Shown here piece after piece: positions 14,727-23,506 of a stretch of DNA of 26,859 nucleotides. Both the position numbers and the translations under genes were made by a program. Origin of the DNA: an uncultured Prevotella sp. (lineage in GTDB: Bacteria > Bacteroidota > Bacteroidia > Bacteroidales > Bacteroidaceae); contig CALCVT010000108.1 in the NCBI GenBank assembly GCA_937906495.1, positions 1-26,859 on the forward strand, read 5' to 3'. The notes under the pieces are model-generated. The model was given only the letters and a program-made list of their open reading frames with translations, ran no database searches and was not told the origin of the DNA. Position 1 is the stretch's first letter. Every line of letters begins with the position of its first letter.

Positions 14727-16499
14727 ATGACTAAACGTAAAATTCAATTCAGCCTTGTTTACCGCGATATGTTCCAGAGCAGCGGTAAATTTCAACCGCG
14801 CAAAGATCAGCTTGAGCGCATTGCTCCCGTAATTATTAAGATGGGGTGCTTTGCCCGTGTCGAAACTAACGGCGGTGCCTTCGAACAGGTTAACCTGCTC
14901 TACGGCGAGAATCCTAACAAGGCCGTACGTGCCTTTACCAAGCCCTTTAACGAGGTAGGCATTAAAACACATATGCTCGACCGCGGCCTCAATGCCCTGC
15001 GTATGTTCCCCGTTCCGGCAGATGTGCGCAAACTCATGTATAAAGTAAAGCACGCCCAAGGTGTTGATATCACCCGTATTTTCTGCGGTCTGAACGATGT
15101 ACGCAACATCATCCCCTCCATTCACTATGCACTCGAAGCGGGTATGACTCCGCAGGCTACGCTCTGCATCACCAACTCGCCCATCCATACAGCCGAATAC
15201 TATGCCGGAATTGCCGACCAGTTAATCGAGGCTGGAGCTCCCGAAATCTGCCTCAAGGACATGGCCGGTATCGGACAGCCTGCCATGCTTGGTAAACTGA
15301 CTAAGATGATTAAGGACAAACACCCCGAGGTTATTATCGAATATCACGGACACTCTGGTCCCGGCCTATCAATGGCCACCATCCTCGAGGTTTGCCGCAA
15401 TGGTGCCGATGTTATCGACACTGCCATCGAACCGCTCTCATGGGGTAAGGTGCATCCCGACGTTATTTCGGTACAGTCTATGCTTAAGCACGCAGGATTT
15501 GATGTACCCGAAATTAACATGGACGCCTACATGGAAGCTCGTAAACTGACTCAAGAGTTTATCGACGATTTCTTGGGCTACTTTATGAACCCATCAAACA
15601 AACTGATGAGTTCGCTCCTCCTGGGCTGCGGTCTGCCCGGTGGTATGATGGGCTCCATGATGGCCGATCTCACCGGTGTTATGGGTGCTATCAACAACAA
15701 CCGCACGGCTAAGGGAGAGCCCGAACTTTCGGAAGATGAATTGCTCGTTAAACTCTTTAACGAGGTAGCTTACGTATGGCCACGCGTTGGATATCCTCCT
15801 CTTGTAACACCCTTCTCGCAATATGTCAAGAACATTGCCTTGATGAACCTGCTCACCGAATCGATGGGCAAACCACGCTACACCATGATGGACAACGCTA
15901 TCTGGGGTATGATTTTAGGCAAGAGCGGACGTCTGCCCGGAGAAGTTGCTCCTGAAATCAAAGAACTTGCACACGAAAAGGGCTTCGAATTTACGGATGC
16001 CGATCCCCAAAGCTACTATCCTGACGACCTGGCCCGATTTGAAAAGGAAATGGAAGAAAATGGATGGGAACGTGGCGAAGACGACGAAGAACTCTTTGAG
16101 TTTGCCATGCACGAAACGCAATACCGCGACTACAAAAGCGGTGCCGCTAAAAAGCGCTTCCTGACCGACCTGCAAGCGGCAAAAGACAAGGCTGGTGCTG
16201 CAGGCATGACTCCCGAAGAGGCTGCTGCCATTAAACACGCCAAAGCCGATGCTATTGTTACTCCCGAAAGCGGTACTCTACTTTGGGAGATTGGTGGCGA
16301 CGGAGAATGCGTCAAGAGCATTGAACCCTTCATCGGTAAGGAGTACAAGGAGGGCGACTTCTTCTGCTACATTGAAAACAACCATGGTCAAATTCTTGAA
16401 ATTCCTGCTGCCCTCGGTGGTAAATTGGTTGAAATCAACGCCAAACAGGGTGCCCGCGTAAACAAGGGCGATGTAATTGCTTACATCGAACGTATCTAA
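14727..16499 (+). CDS. carboxyltransferase, oxaloacetate decarboxylase alpha / pyruvate carboxylase B type
   Basis: The family moves CO2 between biotin and pyruvate/oxaloacetate. In the 590-residue protein the N-terminal TIM barrel carries YRDMFQSSG (Asp14), ETNGGAFEQV, LKDMAG (Lys177, the carboxylated metal-bridging lysine) and YHGHSGPG (His207 and His209, metal ligands). A conserved helical region follows to about residue 490. The C-terminal 70 residues form a biotinyl/lipoyl-type fold (EYKEGDFFCYIE...GGKLVEINAKQGARVNKGDVIAYIE). Where a biotin carrier has EAMKM, this one reads ENNHG (550-554), so the acceptor lysine is absent. The usual RDAHQS motif is also changed to RDMFQS. It stands alone, with its own promoter and terminator and no OadB/G or biotin carboxylase beside it. 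Catalytic fold is sure; substrate and need for a separate biotin carrier are inference. Confidence 0.88.
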   Translation: MTKRKIQFSLVYRDMFQSSGKFQPRKDQLERIAPVIIKMGCFARVETNGGAFEQVNLLYGENPNKAVRAFTKPFNEVGIKTHMLDRGLNALRMFPVPADVRKLMYKVKHAQGVDITRIFCGLNDVRNIIPSIHYALEAGMTPQATLCITNSPIHTAEYYAGIADQLIEAGAPEICLKDMAGIGQPAMLGKLTKMIKDKHPEVIIEYHGHSGPGLSMATILEVCRNGADVIDTAIEPLSWGKVHPDVISVQSMLKHAGFDVPEINMDAYMEARKLTQEFIDDFLGYFMNPSNKLMSSLLLGCGLPGGMMGSMMADLTGVMGAINNNRTAKGEPELSEDELLVKLFNEVAYVWPRVGYPPLVTPFSQYVKNIALMNLLTESMGKPRYTMMDNAIWGMILGKSGRLPGEVAPEIKELAHEKGFEFTDADPQSYYPDDLARFEKEMEENGWERGEDDEELFEFAMHETQYRDYKSGAAKKRFLTDLQAAKDKAGAAGMTPEEAAAIKHAKADAIVTPESGTLLWEIGGDGECVKSIEPFIGKEYKEGDFFCYIENNHGQILEIPAALGGKLVEINAKQGARVNKGDVIAYIERI

Positions 16500-16540
16500 T
16501 AAAAGCATTACACACCCCTGCTTATCTTTCTTTTTTTCGG

Positions 16541-16586
16541 AGCCTGCTGCACTATACCCCACATGGGCAAGCGCAGCAGGCTTTTT
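16541..16586 (+). terminator. intrinsic terminator of the carboxyltransferase gene
   Basis: AGCCTGCTGC (16541-16550) pairs perfectly with GCAGCAGGCT (16573-16582), followed by TTTT, with a 22-base loop, 41 bases past the stop codon. Confidence 0.88.
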
Positions 16587-17008
16587 ACTGTATATCCGGT
16601 AATTACCCCTTTTGGTCAAGCAGAAAAAAGCCTGAAAACAACTATCCCCTTTGTACCCCGCTGGTTTGCCGGCATGCAGCGCTTACTGGTTTTACTTCAC
16701 CTTTTCCTTACGGCGTTGAATACATCAATACTAAAACTCACAGCATATACTTGACTACTGCTACAGCTATTTTTTCGGCCATACTGGGATTGTATTTCCA
16801 CAGCATCCAGATGTAATAAGTTTTACATGCAATCTCCTTTTTTCTACACCCCTCATGTAATACCCAAAACCACTATGCTCAAACAGGTGTATAAACAGCT
16901 TCTTTACAAAAGCCCGGCAAGACACACCTCTTGTACAAAGCTGTAAGTTAACAATTGCCTGTCGCTTTACTGCTGCCTATAATTCTCAGACTATATTGCT
17001 ATTCTACA
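16587..17008. other. 420-base intergenic region without recognised content
   Basis: This lies between two convergent transcription units, each ended by its own terminator. No promoter box, tRNA, repeat or convincing reading frame is seen. A 63-codon plus-strand frame (16563-16754) starts inside the terminator and is not supported. Confidence 0.6.
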
Positions 17009-17046
17009 AAGGGCTGAAAATGCCTATCCCGACATTTTCAGCCCTT
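17009..17046 (-). terminator. intrinsic terminator after the smr gene
   Basis: AAGGGCTGAAAATG and CATTTTCAGCCCTT form a perfect 14-bp stem with a 10-base loop, 48 bases past the stop of the minus-strand Smr gene. It ends the xseA-to-smr run. Confidence 0.85.
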
Positions 17047-17093
17047 CATAGTTATTAAGTTCAGCTACACGCACCTTTACAAGGTGTGAATCA

Positions 17094-18230
17094 TTAAATT
17101 GTTACCATAGTTGCACCATATCCATACTCACGGAACGAAGCATCCTGGTAGTTACATTGTGCATAACGCGTACGCAAATCTTTAAGTATAGCCTTGCGTA
17201 ATACACCATTTCCCTTGCCATGAATAAAAACAATGCGACAACCGCGCTGCTTGAGGTAACTGTCCATCGTGTCGCGGAACACCTTGAGCTGATAGTCTAA
17301 AATATCCTTTGGTTCAAGGCCAACCATGGTATCTAACAACTCATGGGCATGCAGGTCTATCTCAAGCGGCATATTACGTCCGTCTTTTGCATTGCCTGCT
17401 TCTGCCTTGGCGCGCAAGCGAGCAGGTATTTGCAACTCGCGTTCCGAAGTTTGCATCGCTTCAGTCAGTTCTCCTGCATCTATGTTTAAGCTGCGCACCG
17501 GTTTATCGTTGCGTACAACATCGAAGAGAAGTGCCGGTACATTGAAGAAACTGCTGCGTTGAAAGGCATTCTGTTTGTAAAACTTAGGTCCTTCAATGCG
17601 TAGGCTCACAGCCATCACGGGCTTAGGTGCAAAAGTTTTTTCGCGTTTATAAGCCATTAACTGGATGGTAGTACGCTCCCAACCGGTGAGATTCTCACGG
17701 TGTACTTCATCCAAAAAGTATTTGGTATTTGGAGCAAGTTCACCCACGTGACGCAATTGGCATACTTCGTCCTGACAAGCTATAACGGCATAGTGAATAT
17801 AATAATTGCAATCGTTTACAAGGTAGGCTTCGAATGTACTGTCGGCTGTGAGTTTGCCTTGTGCAGGTACAAATGCTAAATACAGATTCAGTTCCTCTGC
17901 TCCGCGACGCACCTGTGCCATGGGTTTATAGGTCATTTCGCAGTCGGCCAAGTCAGTTTCTTCTTCTTCCTCGCCATCATCAGCAGTGAGTGCCTGCCTC
18001 AACGAGGTTGGTTCGCTGCTTTCAGACTTTTCTACTTTGGTTTTTGCAGTTTTTTTTACGACTTTAGCCAGGTTGTACTCATCAGTTTCAATAACCACCA
18101 CGTCTTTGATGAGTGTAGGTATCTCGAAACCGTCTTCGTCGCTTACCAACACCGTATTCTTGTCCTGGAATCCGGCTATCGTACCGCCTCCTACATCGTT
18201 CAGAAAGCGTACTTTATCTCCGATTTTCAT
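17094..18230 (-). CDS. DUF2027 protein with C-terminal Smr domain
   Basis: The 378-residue protein starts MKIGDKVRFLNDVGGGTIAG, a small SH3-like barrel resembling the one in MutS2, then an acidic linker (DDGEEEEETDLAD) and a DUF2027 beta-rich region (about 100-270). The C-terminal Smr domain (about 290-378) carries EIDLHAHEL, FIHGKGNGVLRKAI and the final YGYGATMV. Smr domains, first described in MutS2, are nucleic-acid-binding or nicking modules and in other bacteria act on collided ribosomes and mRNA. The start is at 18230; an upstream Met at 18269 would add 13 residues that do not fit the family. The gene is 88 bases after mrp and is the last in the run. The precise biological role of DUF2027-Smr proteins is not known to me. 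Confidence 0.9.
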   Translation of the reverse strand: MKIGDKVRFLNDVGGGTIAGFQDKNTVLVSDEDGFEIPTLIKDVVVIETDEYNLAKVVKKTAKTKVEKSESSEPTSLRQALTADDGEEEEETDLADCEMTYKPMAQVRRGAEELNLYLAFVPAQGKLTADSTFEAYLVNDCNYYIHYAVIACQDEVCQLRHVGELAPNTKYFLDEVHRENLTGWERTTIQLMAYKREKTFAPKPVMAVSLRIEGPKFYKQNAFQRSSFFNVPALLFDVVRNDKPVRSLNIDAGELTEAMQTSERELQIPARLRAKAEAGNAKDGRNMPLEIDLHAHELLDTMVGLEPKDILDYQLKVFRDTMDSYLKQRGCRIVFIHGKGNGVLRKAILKDLRTRYAQCNYQDASFREYGYGATMVTI

Positions 18231-18318
18231 TATTCTACATTTTAAAGGGTGGATATACAAGCACTGCAACCGCTTTCCAAGAGGGGAGTTCTCAAAAAAC
18301 GGCGCAGTTTTAATCTTT

Positions 18319-19419
18319 TCACTTGGTCATCTTTACGATTTCAGTAGCCGGCATTTCAGCATTGCGTCGCTCGGTCTGTTTTACCACCTCTTCGGCCAAA
18401 GCTTTAAAGGCCAATGCTGTAATGGTGTCGTCCTTGAGCGAGGCTGGCTCGCCTTCGTCACCGCTTTCACAAATGCTCTGCACCAAGGGAATTTGTCCGA
18501 GCAAAGGCACATTCATCTCTTCGGCCAGGCGTTTTACACCTTCTTTGCCAAAGAGGTAATACTTGTTCTGCGGCAGTTCTGCGGGAGTGAACCATGCCAT
18601 GTTTTCAACCAGTCCGAGAATGGGTACATTGACCTTTTCGTTACAGTACATATCTATACCCTTACGCGCATCAGCCAATGCTACTGCCTGCGGAGTACTT
18701 ACTATAACAGCACCGGTTATGGCTAAATTCTGCAGCAAGGTAAGGTGTATGTCGGAAGTGCCCGGCGGTGTGTCGAGCACAAAATAGTCGAGTTCACCCC
18801 AGTCGGCATCGGCAATAAGTTGCTTAAGCGCATTCGACGCCATACCTCCGCGCCACAATGTGGCCGTTTGAGGATTGACAAAGAAACCGATAGAGAGAAT
18901 CTTTACACCATATTTGAGGGCCGGAATGAGCACTTGACGACCATCTTTCAGCTCGGCAAAAATGCGTTCGGCTTCCATATGAAACATTTTGGGCACAGAA
19001 GGTCCAAAAATGTCGGCATCGAGCAAACCCACCTTGTATCCTAGTTTAGCCAACGATACTGCCAGGTTGGCTGCAACGGTACTCTTACCAACACCGCCCT
19101 TTCCAGAACTAACGGCAATCACATTTTTTACCTGTGGAAGCATTTTGCCTGGCTCAGGACGTGCGGCTTGAATGGTTTTAGTTTTAATTTCAACTTCAAC
19201 TGCGGCATCTACGTAAGTATGGATGGCTGCTTCGGCTGCTTTGATCACCGACTTCATAAAGGGATCGGTACTCTTTTCAAAAATAAGGGAGAACGAAACG
19301 TGCATTCCGTCAATGCGGAGGTCATCTTCCATCATTTCCGATTCTATCAGGTTCTTTCCGGTTCCCGGATAACGCACGGTGGCAAGAGCATCCGTAATGA
19401 GTTTGGGATATAGTTGCAT
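18319..19419 (-). CDS. mrp: Mrp/NBP35-type iron-sulfur carrier ATPase
   Basis: Mrp/ApbC proteins are P-loop ATPases that deliver iron-sulfur clusters to apoproteins. The 366-residue protein has an N-terminal DUF59/MIP18-like domain (residues 1-80, beginning MQLYPKLITDALATVRYPGT) and the deviant Walker A SSGKGGVGKST (about 104-114). LLDADIFGPSVP and DTPPGTSD follow. Where canonical Mrp has ENMSYFxCPxCG, this protein has ENMAWFTPAELPQNKYYLFG (272-291), without the two cluster-binding cysteines. The rest of the fold is intact, so it is not a broken gene. It lies between trmB and smr on the same strand with gaps of 87-88 bases. Confidence 0.93.
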   Translation of the reverse strand: MQLYPKLITDALATVRYPGTGKNLIESEMMEDDLRIDGMHVSFSLIFEKSTDPFMKSVIKAAEAAIHTYVDAAVEVEIKTKTIQAARPEPGKMLPQVKNVIAVSSGKGGVGKSTVAANLAVSLAKLGYKVGLLDADIFGPSVPKMFHMEAERIFAELKDGRQVLIPALKYGVKILSIGFFVNPQTATLWRGGMASNALKQLIADADWGELDYFVLDTPPGTSDIHLTLLQNLAITGAVIVSTPQAVALADARKGIDMYCNEKVNVPILGLVENMAWFTPAELPQNKYYLFGKEGVKRLAEEMNVPLLGQIPLVQSICESGDEGEPASLKDDTITALAFKALAEEVVKQTERRNAEMPATEIVKMTK

Positions 19420-19506
19420 GGTGATTGTTTATAGGTTGATTAGAATGTTTTTAGCTGCTTGTTGAGGTTCGCATCTAAACTTATTAGATAATGCGGACGA
19501 GAATGG

Positions 19507-20283
19507 CTACTTGGATTTTTCGAGTCCGGAGCGCTTAGAACGGTTGTAACTGCGATAATCATCGAGTTCTATTTCAACCTCTGGTTCTACAAGTTCGCCG
19601 GCCTGAGGCAAAGCAAATTTCAAATACTTAATGGTAAGCCCCCGGGCTATCCATTGCTGCTCATAATAGGTTTGTATGCCCAATATTTGGCGGACCTCGT
19701 TATCGGCCTCAGCCTCAAGGGTATGGTAAAGGTCGTCGGTACGGAAGGCTACAGGCAAGCGATTGGCCTCGACCATATAATTGGTATAAGTAAACAGGAA
19801 GTTACTATCTGTTTTAAGATGAATAATACCATTATCTGCTAAGAAGCGGCGATAGCGAGCCATAAAATGGGTAGAGGTAAGGCGCTTCGTAACTTTTTTC
19901 ATCTGTGGGTCGGAAAAGGTGAGCCAGATTTCGGACACCTCACCGGGTGCAAAAAAATGGTCAATAAACTCAATATGCGTACGCAGGAAGGCCACATTGG
20001 TCATGCCCTCGTGCAACGACTCGGTTGCACCAGTCCACATACGGGCACCTTTGATGTCAACACCTATAAAGTTCTTGTCTGGGAACAGGCGGCCAAGTCC
20101 TACGGTATACTCGCCACGTCCGCAACCCAGTTCAAGGACGATTGGGTTATTATTGTGGAAGAAATCGGCATTCCAACGCCCTTTCATTGGGAAGGGGGTG
20201 GGATTAACAGCCACAGCTGCTGCCTGAAAGACATGGGGGTAGGTTTCCATGTCAGCAAACTTAGATAGTTTATTTTTACTCAT
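19507..20283 (-). CDS. trmB: tRNA (guanine-N7-)-methyltransferase TrmB
   Basis: TrmB makes m7G at position 46 of tRNA variable loops using S-adenosylmethionine. The 258-residue protein has the class I methyltransferase motif ELGCGRGEYTVGLGRLFPDK, IGVDIKGARMW, LRTHIEF, and the SDPQMKKVTKRLT segment, the Bacteroidetes counterpart of the PDPWPKKRH motif. A start at ATG 20283 (MSKNKLSKFADM) is preferred over an in-frame TTG six bases earlier. The gene overlaps the end of xseB by 8 bases, so the two are probably translationally coupled. The C-terminal tail is acidic then basic. Confidence 0.93.
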   Translation of the reverse strand: MSKNKLSKFADMETYPHVFQAAAVAVNPTPFPMKGRWNADFFHNNNPIVLELGCGRGEYTVGLGRLFPDKNFIGVDIKGARMWTGATESLHEGMTNVAFLRTHIEFIDHFFAPGEVSEIWLTFSDPQMKKVTKRLTSTHFMARYRRFLADNGIIHLKTDSNFLFTYTNYMVEANRLPVAFRTDDLYHTLEAEADNEVRQILGIQTYYEQQWIARGLTIKYLKFALPQAGELVEPEVEIELDDYRSYNRSKRSGLEKSK

Positions 20284-20467
20284 TTTCAAGGAGTTTCTTT
20301 ACATCAGTTTCTACTTTTTGCAACTTAGAACTACAAAGCTTTACCAGTTGCTGGGCTTCGGCCAACTGCGCTGTGAGTTGGTCAAGCTCAAGGGTATTCT
20401 GTTCAAAGCCTTGCACAATTTCTTCCAAACGTTGCATAGCTTCTTCGTAGCTGGGTTCTTTTTTCAT
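20276..20467 (-). CDS. xseB: exodeoxyribonuclease VII small subunit
   Basis: The 63-residue protein MKKEPSYEEAMQRLEEIVQG matches the XseB helical hairpin family: two charged helices with the EAMxRLEEIV and LxxLTxxLxEAxxLVxxC patterns. XseB associates with XseA in a single-strand-specific exonuclease. It is slightly shorter than the E. coli protein of 80 residues. It starts 14 bases after the xseA stop and overlaps trmB. Confidence 0.93.
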   Translation of the reverse strand: MKKEPSYEEAMQRLEEIVQGFEQNTLELDQLTAQLAEAQQLVKLCSSKLQKVETDVKKLLENE

Positions 20468-20481
20468 TAATTCGAGTTTTG

Positions 20482-21897
20482 TTATTCCTTTACGATGCTC
20501 TTTACTTCACCATGATACATACGAGTTACCAACTCGTCGCCCGGCTGTAACTCAGCGGCATTACGCACGGGTTTCCCATTACTGAAGGTTATGCTGAAGC
20601 CTAAAGCCAATATTCGATCGGGGCCTGCCAGACGCAACGCTCGCACTAGCTGCTCATGACGAGTGTGCTGCTGCTGAAGCAGGTGATTAACAGCCAGCCG
20701 TAAACGCTGCGGATAAACGTCGAGTTGCTGACCCGCCAATTGCAGGCTGCGCAGTACAGCCATTTCCATGCGGGCTGAGGTACGGTACAAGCGTTCACGC
20801 TCGCGGCTTACGGAACGGGTTGCAGCCAGTTCATAGCGATGCGACAAGTGGGCATACTCCTGATGCCTTTGAGCTATTAAACGGGTCGCCGACAATTGGA
20901 TGCGTGCCGCAACCTCGTCAATCCTATGGTTGCAGGCCACCAAATGTCTGTTTACGGCTTCAGCCAAACGCTGCTGCAAAGCAGCAAGACGATCAGCTTC
21001 GCCCTGACGCCTTTCGATAAGATAGGCCGCAACTGCTGTCGGGGTTTTGAAACGTGTGTAAGCTACAAGGTCAACAATCGTATCATCGCGTTCGTGACCA
21101 ATGCCTGTAAACACCGGCAAAGGGAACTGGGCCACATTGGCAGCCAAAAGGTAGTTATCAAAACCATGAAGGTCGGTAGTAGCACCACCACCACGAATAA
21201 TCACTACCACATCCCACTGCTCAGCCTGGGCTGCAATATTGTTGAGTGCTTCAATTACACTGGCCTCAACGCGGTCGCCCTGCATGATTGCCGGAAAAAG
21301 TTTTACATCGAAATCAAAACTACTCTGCTCAAGTTGATTACAGAAGTCGCCAAAACCAGCTGCTGTTTTGCTTGATATAATGGCTACCCTACGAATTACC
21401 TGAGGCAAAGGCAGTTCTTTATTAAGGTCTATTACTCCATCCTCCTCAAGCTGGCGAATAATGGCTCGACGCCTCTGGGCCAAATCTCCCAAGGTGTACG
21501 ATGGGTCAATGCCTACTACCTGCAACGAATAGCCATAGAGTTCATGAAAATCGACCTTTACCTCAACAAGAACCTTAATGCCAACACCTAAGAGCTGACC
21601 GGTAGCTCGTTCAAAAGCCGTACTGGTAGCTACATAGATATTGCGCCAAATCATGGCACGCGCTTTGGCTACAATTGAATGCCCCCCGGACTCTTTCTGT
21701 ACAAGTTCGAGATAGCAGTGCCCGTTCGAAGCCACCCGCAACTCGCTAATCTCAGCTATCACACGGTAGATGCCCGACATGGTATGCTGCAAGGTAGCAC
21801 GGATAGTGGCATTAAGTTCGTAAAGGCTCAAGGTTTCGCAGCCCGGAGCCTCTGAAGATTGCTCTGGAAACTGCGAGGCAAATGGATCGTATATCAT
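20482..21897 (-). CDS. xseA: exodeoxyribonuclease VII large subunit
   Basis: XseA is the catalytic subunit of exonuclease VII, degrading single-stranded DNA from both ends. The 471-residue protein has an N-terminal OB fold (about 25-130; GIYRVIAEISELRVASNGHCYLEL). Catalytic-core motifs follow: RVAIISSKTAAGFGDF, VVIIRGGGATTDLHGFDNY and PVFTGIGHERDDTIVDLVA, with FKTPTAVAAYLIE after them. A long coiled coil and a C-terminal segment (DRILALGFSITF..GKPVR) complete the usual length. It is first of the xseA-xseB-trmB run. No TAnnTTTG box was found in the 208 bases upstream, so its promoter is unresolved. Confidence 0.95.
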   Translation of the reverse strand: MIYDPFASQFPEQSSEAPGCETLSLYELNATIRATLQHTMSGIYRVIAEISELRVASNGHCYLELVQKESGGHSIVAKARAMIWRNIYVATSTAFERATGQLLGVGIKVLVEVKVDFHELYGYSLQVVGIDPSYTLGDLAQRRRAIIRQLEEDGVIDLNKELPLPQVIRRVAIISSKTAAGFGDFCNQLEQSSFDFDVKLFPAIMQGDRVEASVIEALNNIAAQAEQWDVVVIIRGGGATTDLHGFDNYLLAANVAQFPLPVFTGIGHERDDTIVDLVAYTRFKTPTAVAAYLIERRQGEADRLAALQQRLAEAVNRHLVACNHRIDEVAARIQLSATRLIAQRHQEYAHLSHRYELAATRSVSRERERLYRTSARMEMAVLRSLQLAGQQLDVYPQRLRLAVNHLLQQQHTRHEQLVRALRLAGPDRILALGFSITFSNGKPVRNAAELQPGDELVTRMYHGEVKSIVKE

Positions 21898-22105
21898 ATA
21901 TCACAAAAAGAAGTTGGCCTGCTGAAGACTGCAGCACAAAACAAAAAAATCAGCCTAACTTACAGACTTTTCATTGCAACTGCCGGCTATGTTAGAGCTT
22001 CCTTTCCTGTTCTTGCACCGCACTTCTGCTATTTTGCCTGCACGCCCTATCAGGCGCATGGGCAACAAGAATATACCAATTGGAACAAAGCAGCGCTCAC
22101 TAATA

Positions 22106-23506
22106 TCAGCGAGCAAGCAATTTCATTGCTTTCGGAAGGTTAGGAATGCCATAGCCATAAATATTGTCGGGGTGCATGGCATTATCGCCACTTTGTTGCA
22201 GCGCGTGGATTATCTCGGTAGGATGCTTACGGGGAAAAGCTTGAATAAGACAAGCTACAGCACCACACATTGTAGGGCAAGAAAAAGAGGTTCCGTTGGT
22301 ACGTGTAACTGTACCGTCTATATCGTAAACAGCCGAAGCCTGCCCCATTGCCATCACATCGGGTTTAATTCTTCCATCAGCCGTATTGCCTACTGATGAG
22401 AAGTTCGTATTGCGGCGCTTATCGGTTACAGCCCCCACGGCAAGTATGTCGCGTCCATCAGCAGGGAAACCTATTTTTTTCCAAGGCTCATCTGAAGCAT
22501 TTCCGGCACTGTTGAGCATTAGTATACCACGGCTTGCCATCAATGAGGCACTGCGGCTGTTAAGGGCTGTACACCCATCCTGTTCATAATACTTATGGCT
22601 CATATAGTCATGGTCGAACTGGTAATAGCCCAGCGAGCTGGTTATCATATCGCACCCCAAACTGTCAGCATACTCTACGGCAGCACACCAGTTATCTTCC
22701 TCAATCAATTGCTCAGTTTCACCATCTTCGCTCTGAATCAGGTAGAACGAAGCTTCAGGAGCTGTACCAACCAACGAATGGGGGTCGTTGGCAGCAATAC
22801 ATGAAAGCACCATCATACCATGGCTTTGCTCTTCGTAAACACTGCGTTCGGCACAAACAAAATTACGCGTACCCAATACTTTGGCTTGGCGTAATCCTTT
22901 AACAAGGTCGGCATTATAGAAACCTCCATCTATAACAGCAATAGTTACGCCCTGGCCTTTATAACCTTTTTGATGGAGTTGCTCTACACCGAGCATCTCT
23001 ACCTGGGTGGCTCCGTGGCCATAATAATTGGCTACGGTGTCACGGGTATTTTTCATAAGGCTGCGACGGTCAAAATTGCTCCACTCCATAATACTGTCGG
23101 GGCGCTCCCAAACGCAGCGCACTCCTCTGACAAAAGGCAAATTACGCACCTGCTGCATACGGATGGTATCGGCTGTTTCAACAACTACCGTATTATTCCA
23201 CTTACTCGTATTCCATATTTTTAGTCCCATCTGCTGCAGACGCTTCAAGTATTTGGTACTGACGGGCAAGTCGTGTTCATCAACCTGAATGCCATAGCGT
23301 TTACGCCGTTCTATTGACTTAGCCGACAAAAAGGCTTCAGGATGCTTAATACTGTAGCCGCAATCTTGCTTATCGGCAAGAGCAACTCGATAACGATACA
23401 ACTTGCTCACTTTACGATAAGTCACCTGGTCTGAATCTGCCGGTTGAGCTGTTACTGTCCCCCACCCCGCTATAGCGGATAAAAGGAGTAAAATGTATTT
23501 TTTCAT
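22106..23506 (-). CDS. secreted S8 family serine peptidase (subtilase)
   Basis: The 466-residue protein has a signal peptide (MKKYILLLLSAIAGWGTVTA, 1-20), an N-terminal propeptide-like region (about 30-140) and a subtilase domain. The catalytic triad is visible: Asp193 (AVIDGGF), His229 (SHGMMV) and Ser407 (NGTSFSCP), with oxyanion Asn336 (NSAGN). The start at 23506 is preferred because longer frames lie within mnmA and lack a signal. Its ATG overlaps the mnmA stop codon (ATGA), suggesting translational coupling. There is no C-terminal sorting domain, so it is likely periplasmic or secreted by other means. Substrate is unknown. Confidence 0.9.
   Translation of the reverse strand: MKKYILLLLSAIAGWGTVTAQPADSDQVTYRKVSKLYRYRVALADKQDCGYSIKHPEAFLSAKSIERRKRYGIQVDEHDLPVSTKYLKRLQQMGLKIWNTSKWNNTVVVETADTIRMQQVRNLPFVRGVRCVWERPDSIMEWSNFDRRSLMKNTRDTVANYYGHGATQVEMLGVEQLHQKGYKGQGVTIAVIDGGFYNADLVKGLRQAKVLGTRNFVCAERSVYEEQSHGMMVLSCIAANDPHSLVGTAPEASFYLIQSEDGETEQLIEEDNWCAAVEYADSLGCDMITSSLGYYQFDHDYMSHKYYEQDGCTALNSRSASLMASRGILMLNSAGNASDEPWKKIGFPADGRDILAVGAVTDKRRNTNFSSVGNTADGRIKPDVMAMGQASAVYDIDGTVTRTNGTSFSCPTMCGAVACLIQAFPRKHPTEIIHALQQSGDNAMHPDNIYGYGIPNLPKAMKLLAR

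Noticed and set aside
16563..16754. A 63-codon plus-strand frame after the carboxyltransferase gene
   Set aside because: It begins inside the loop of that gene's terminator, has no promoter and no recognisable domain.
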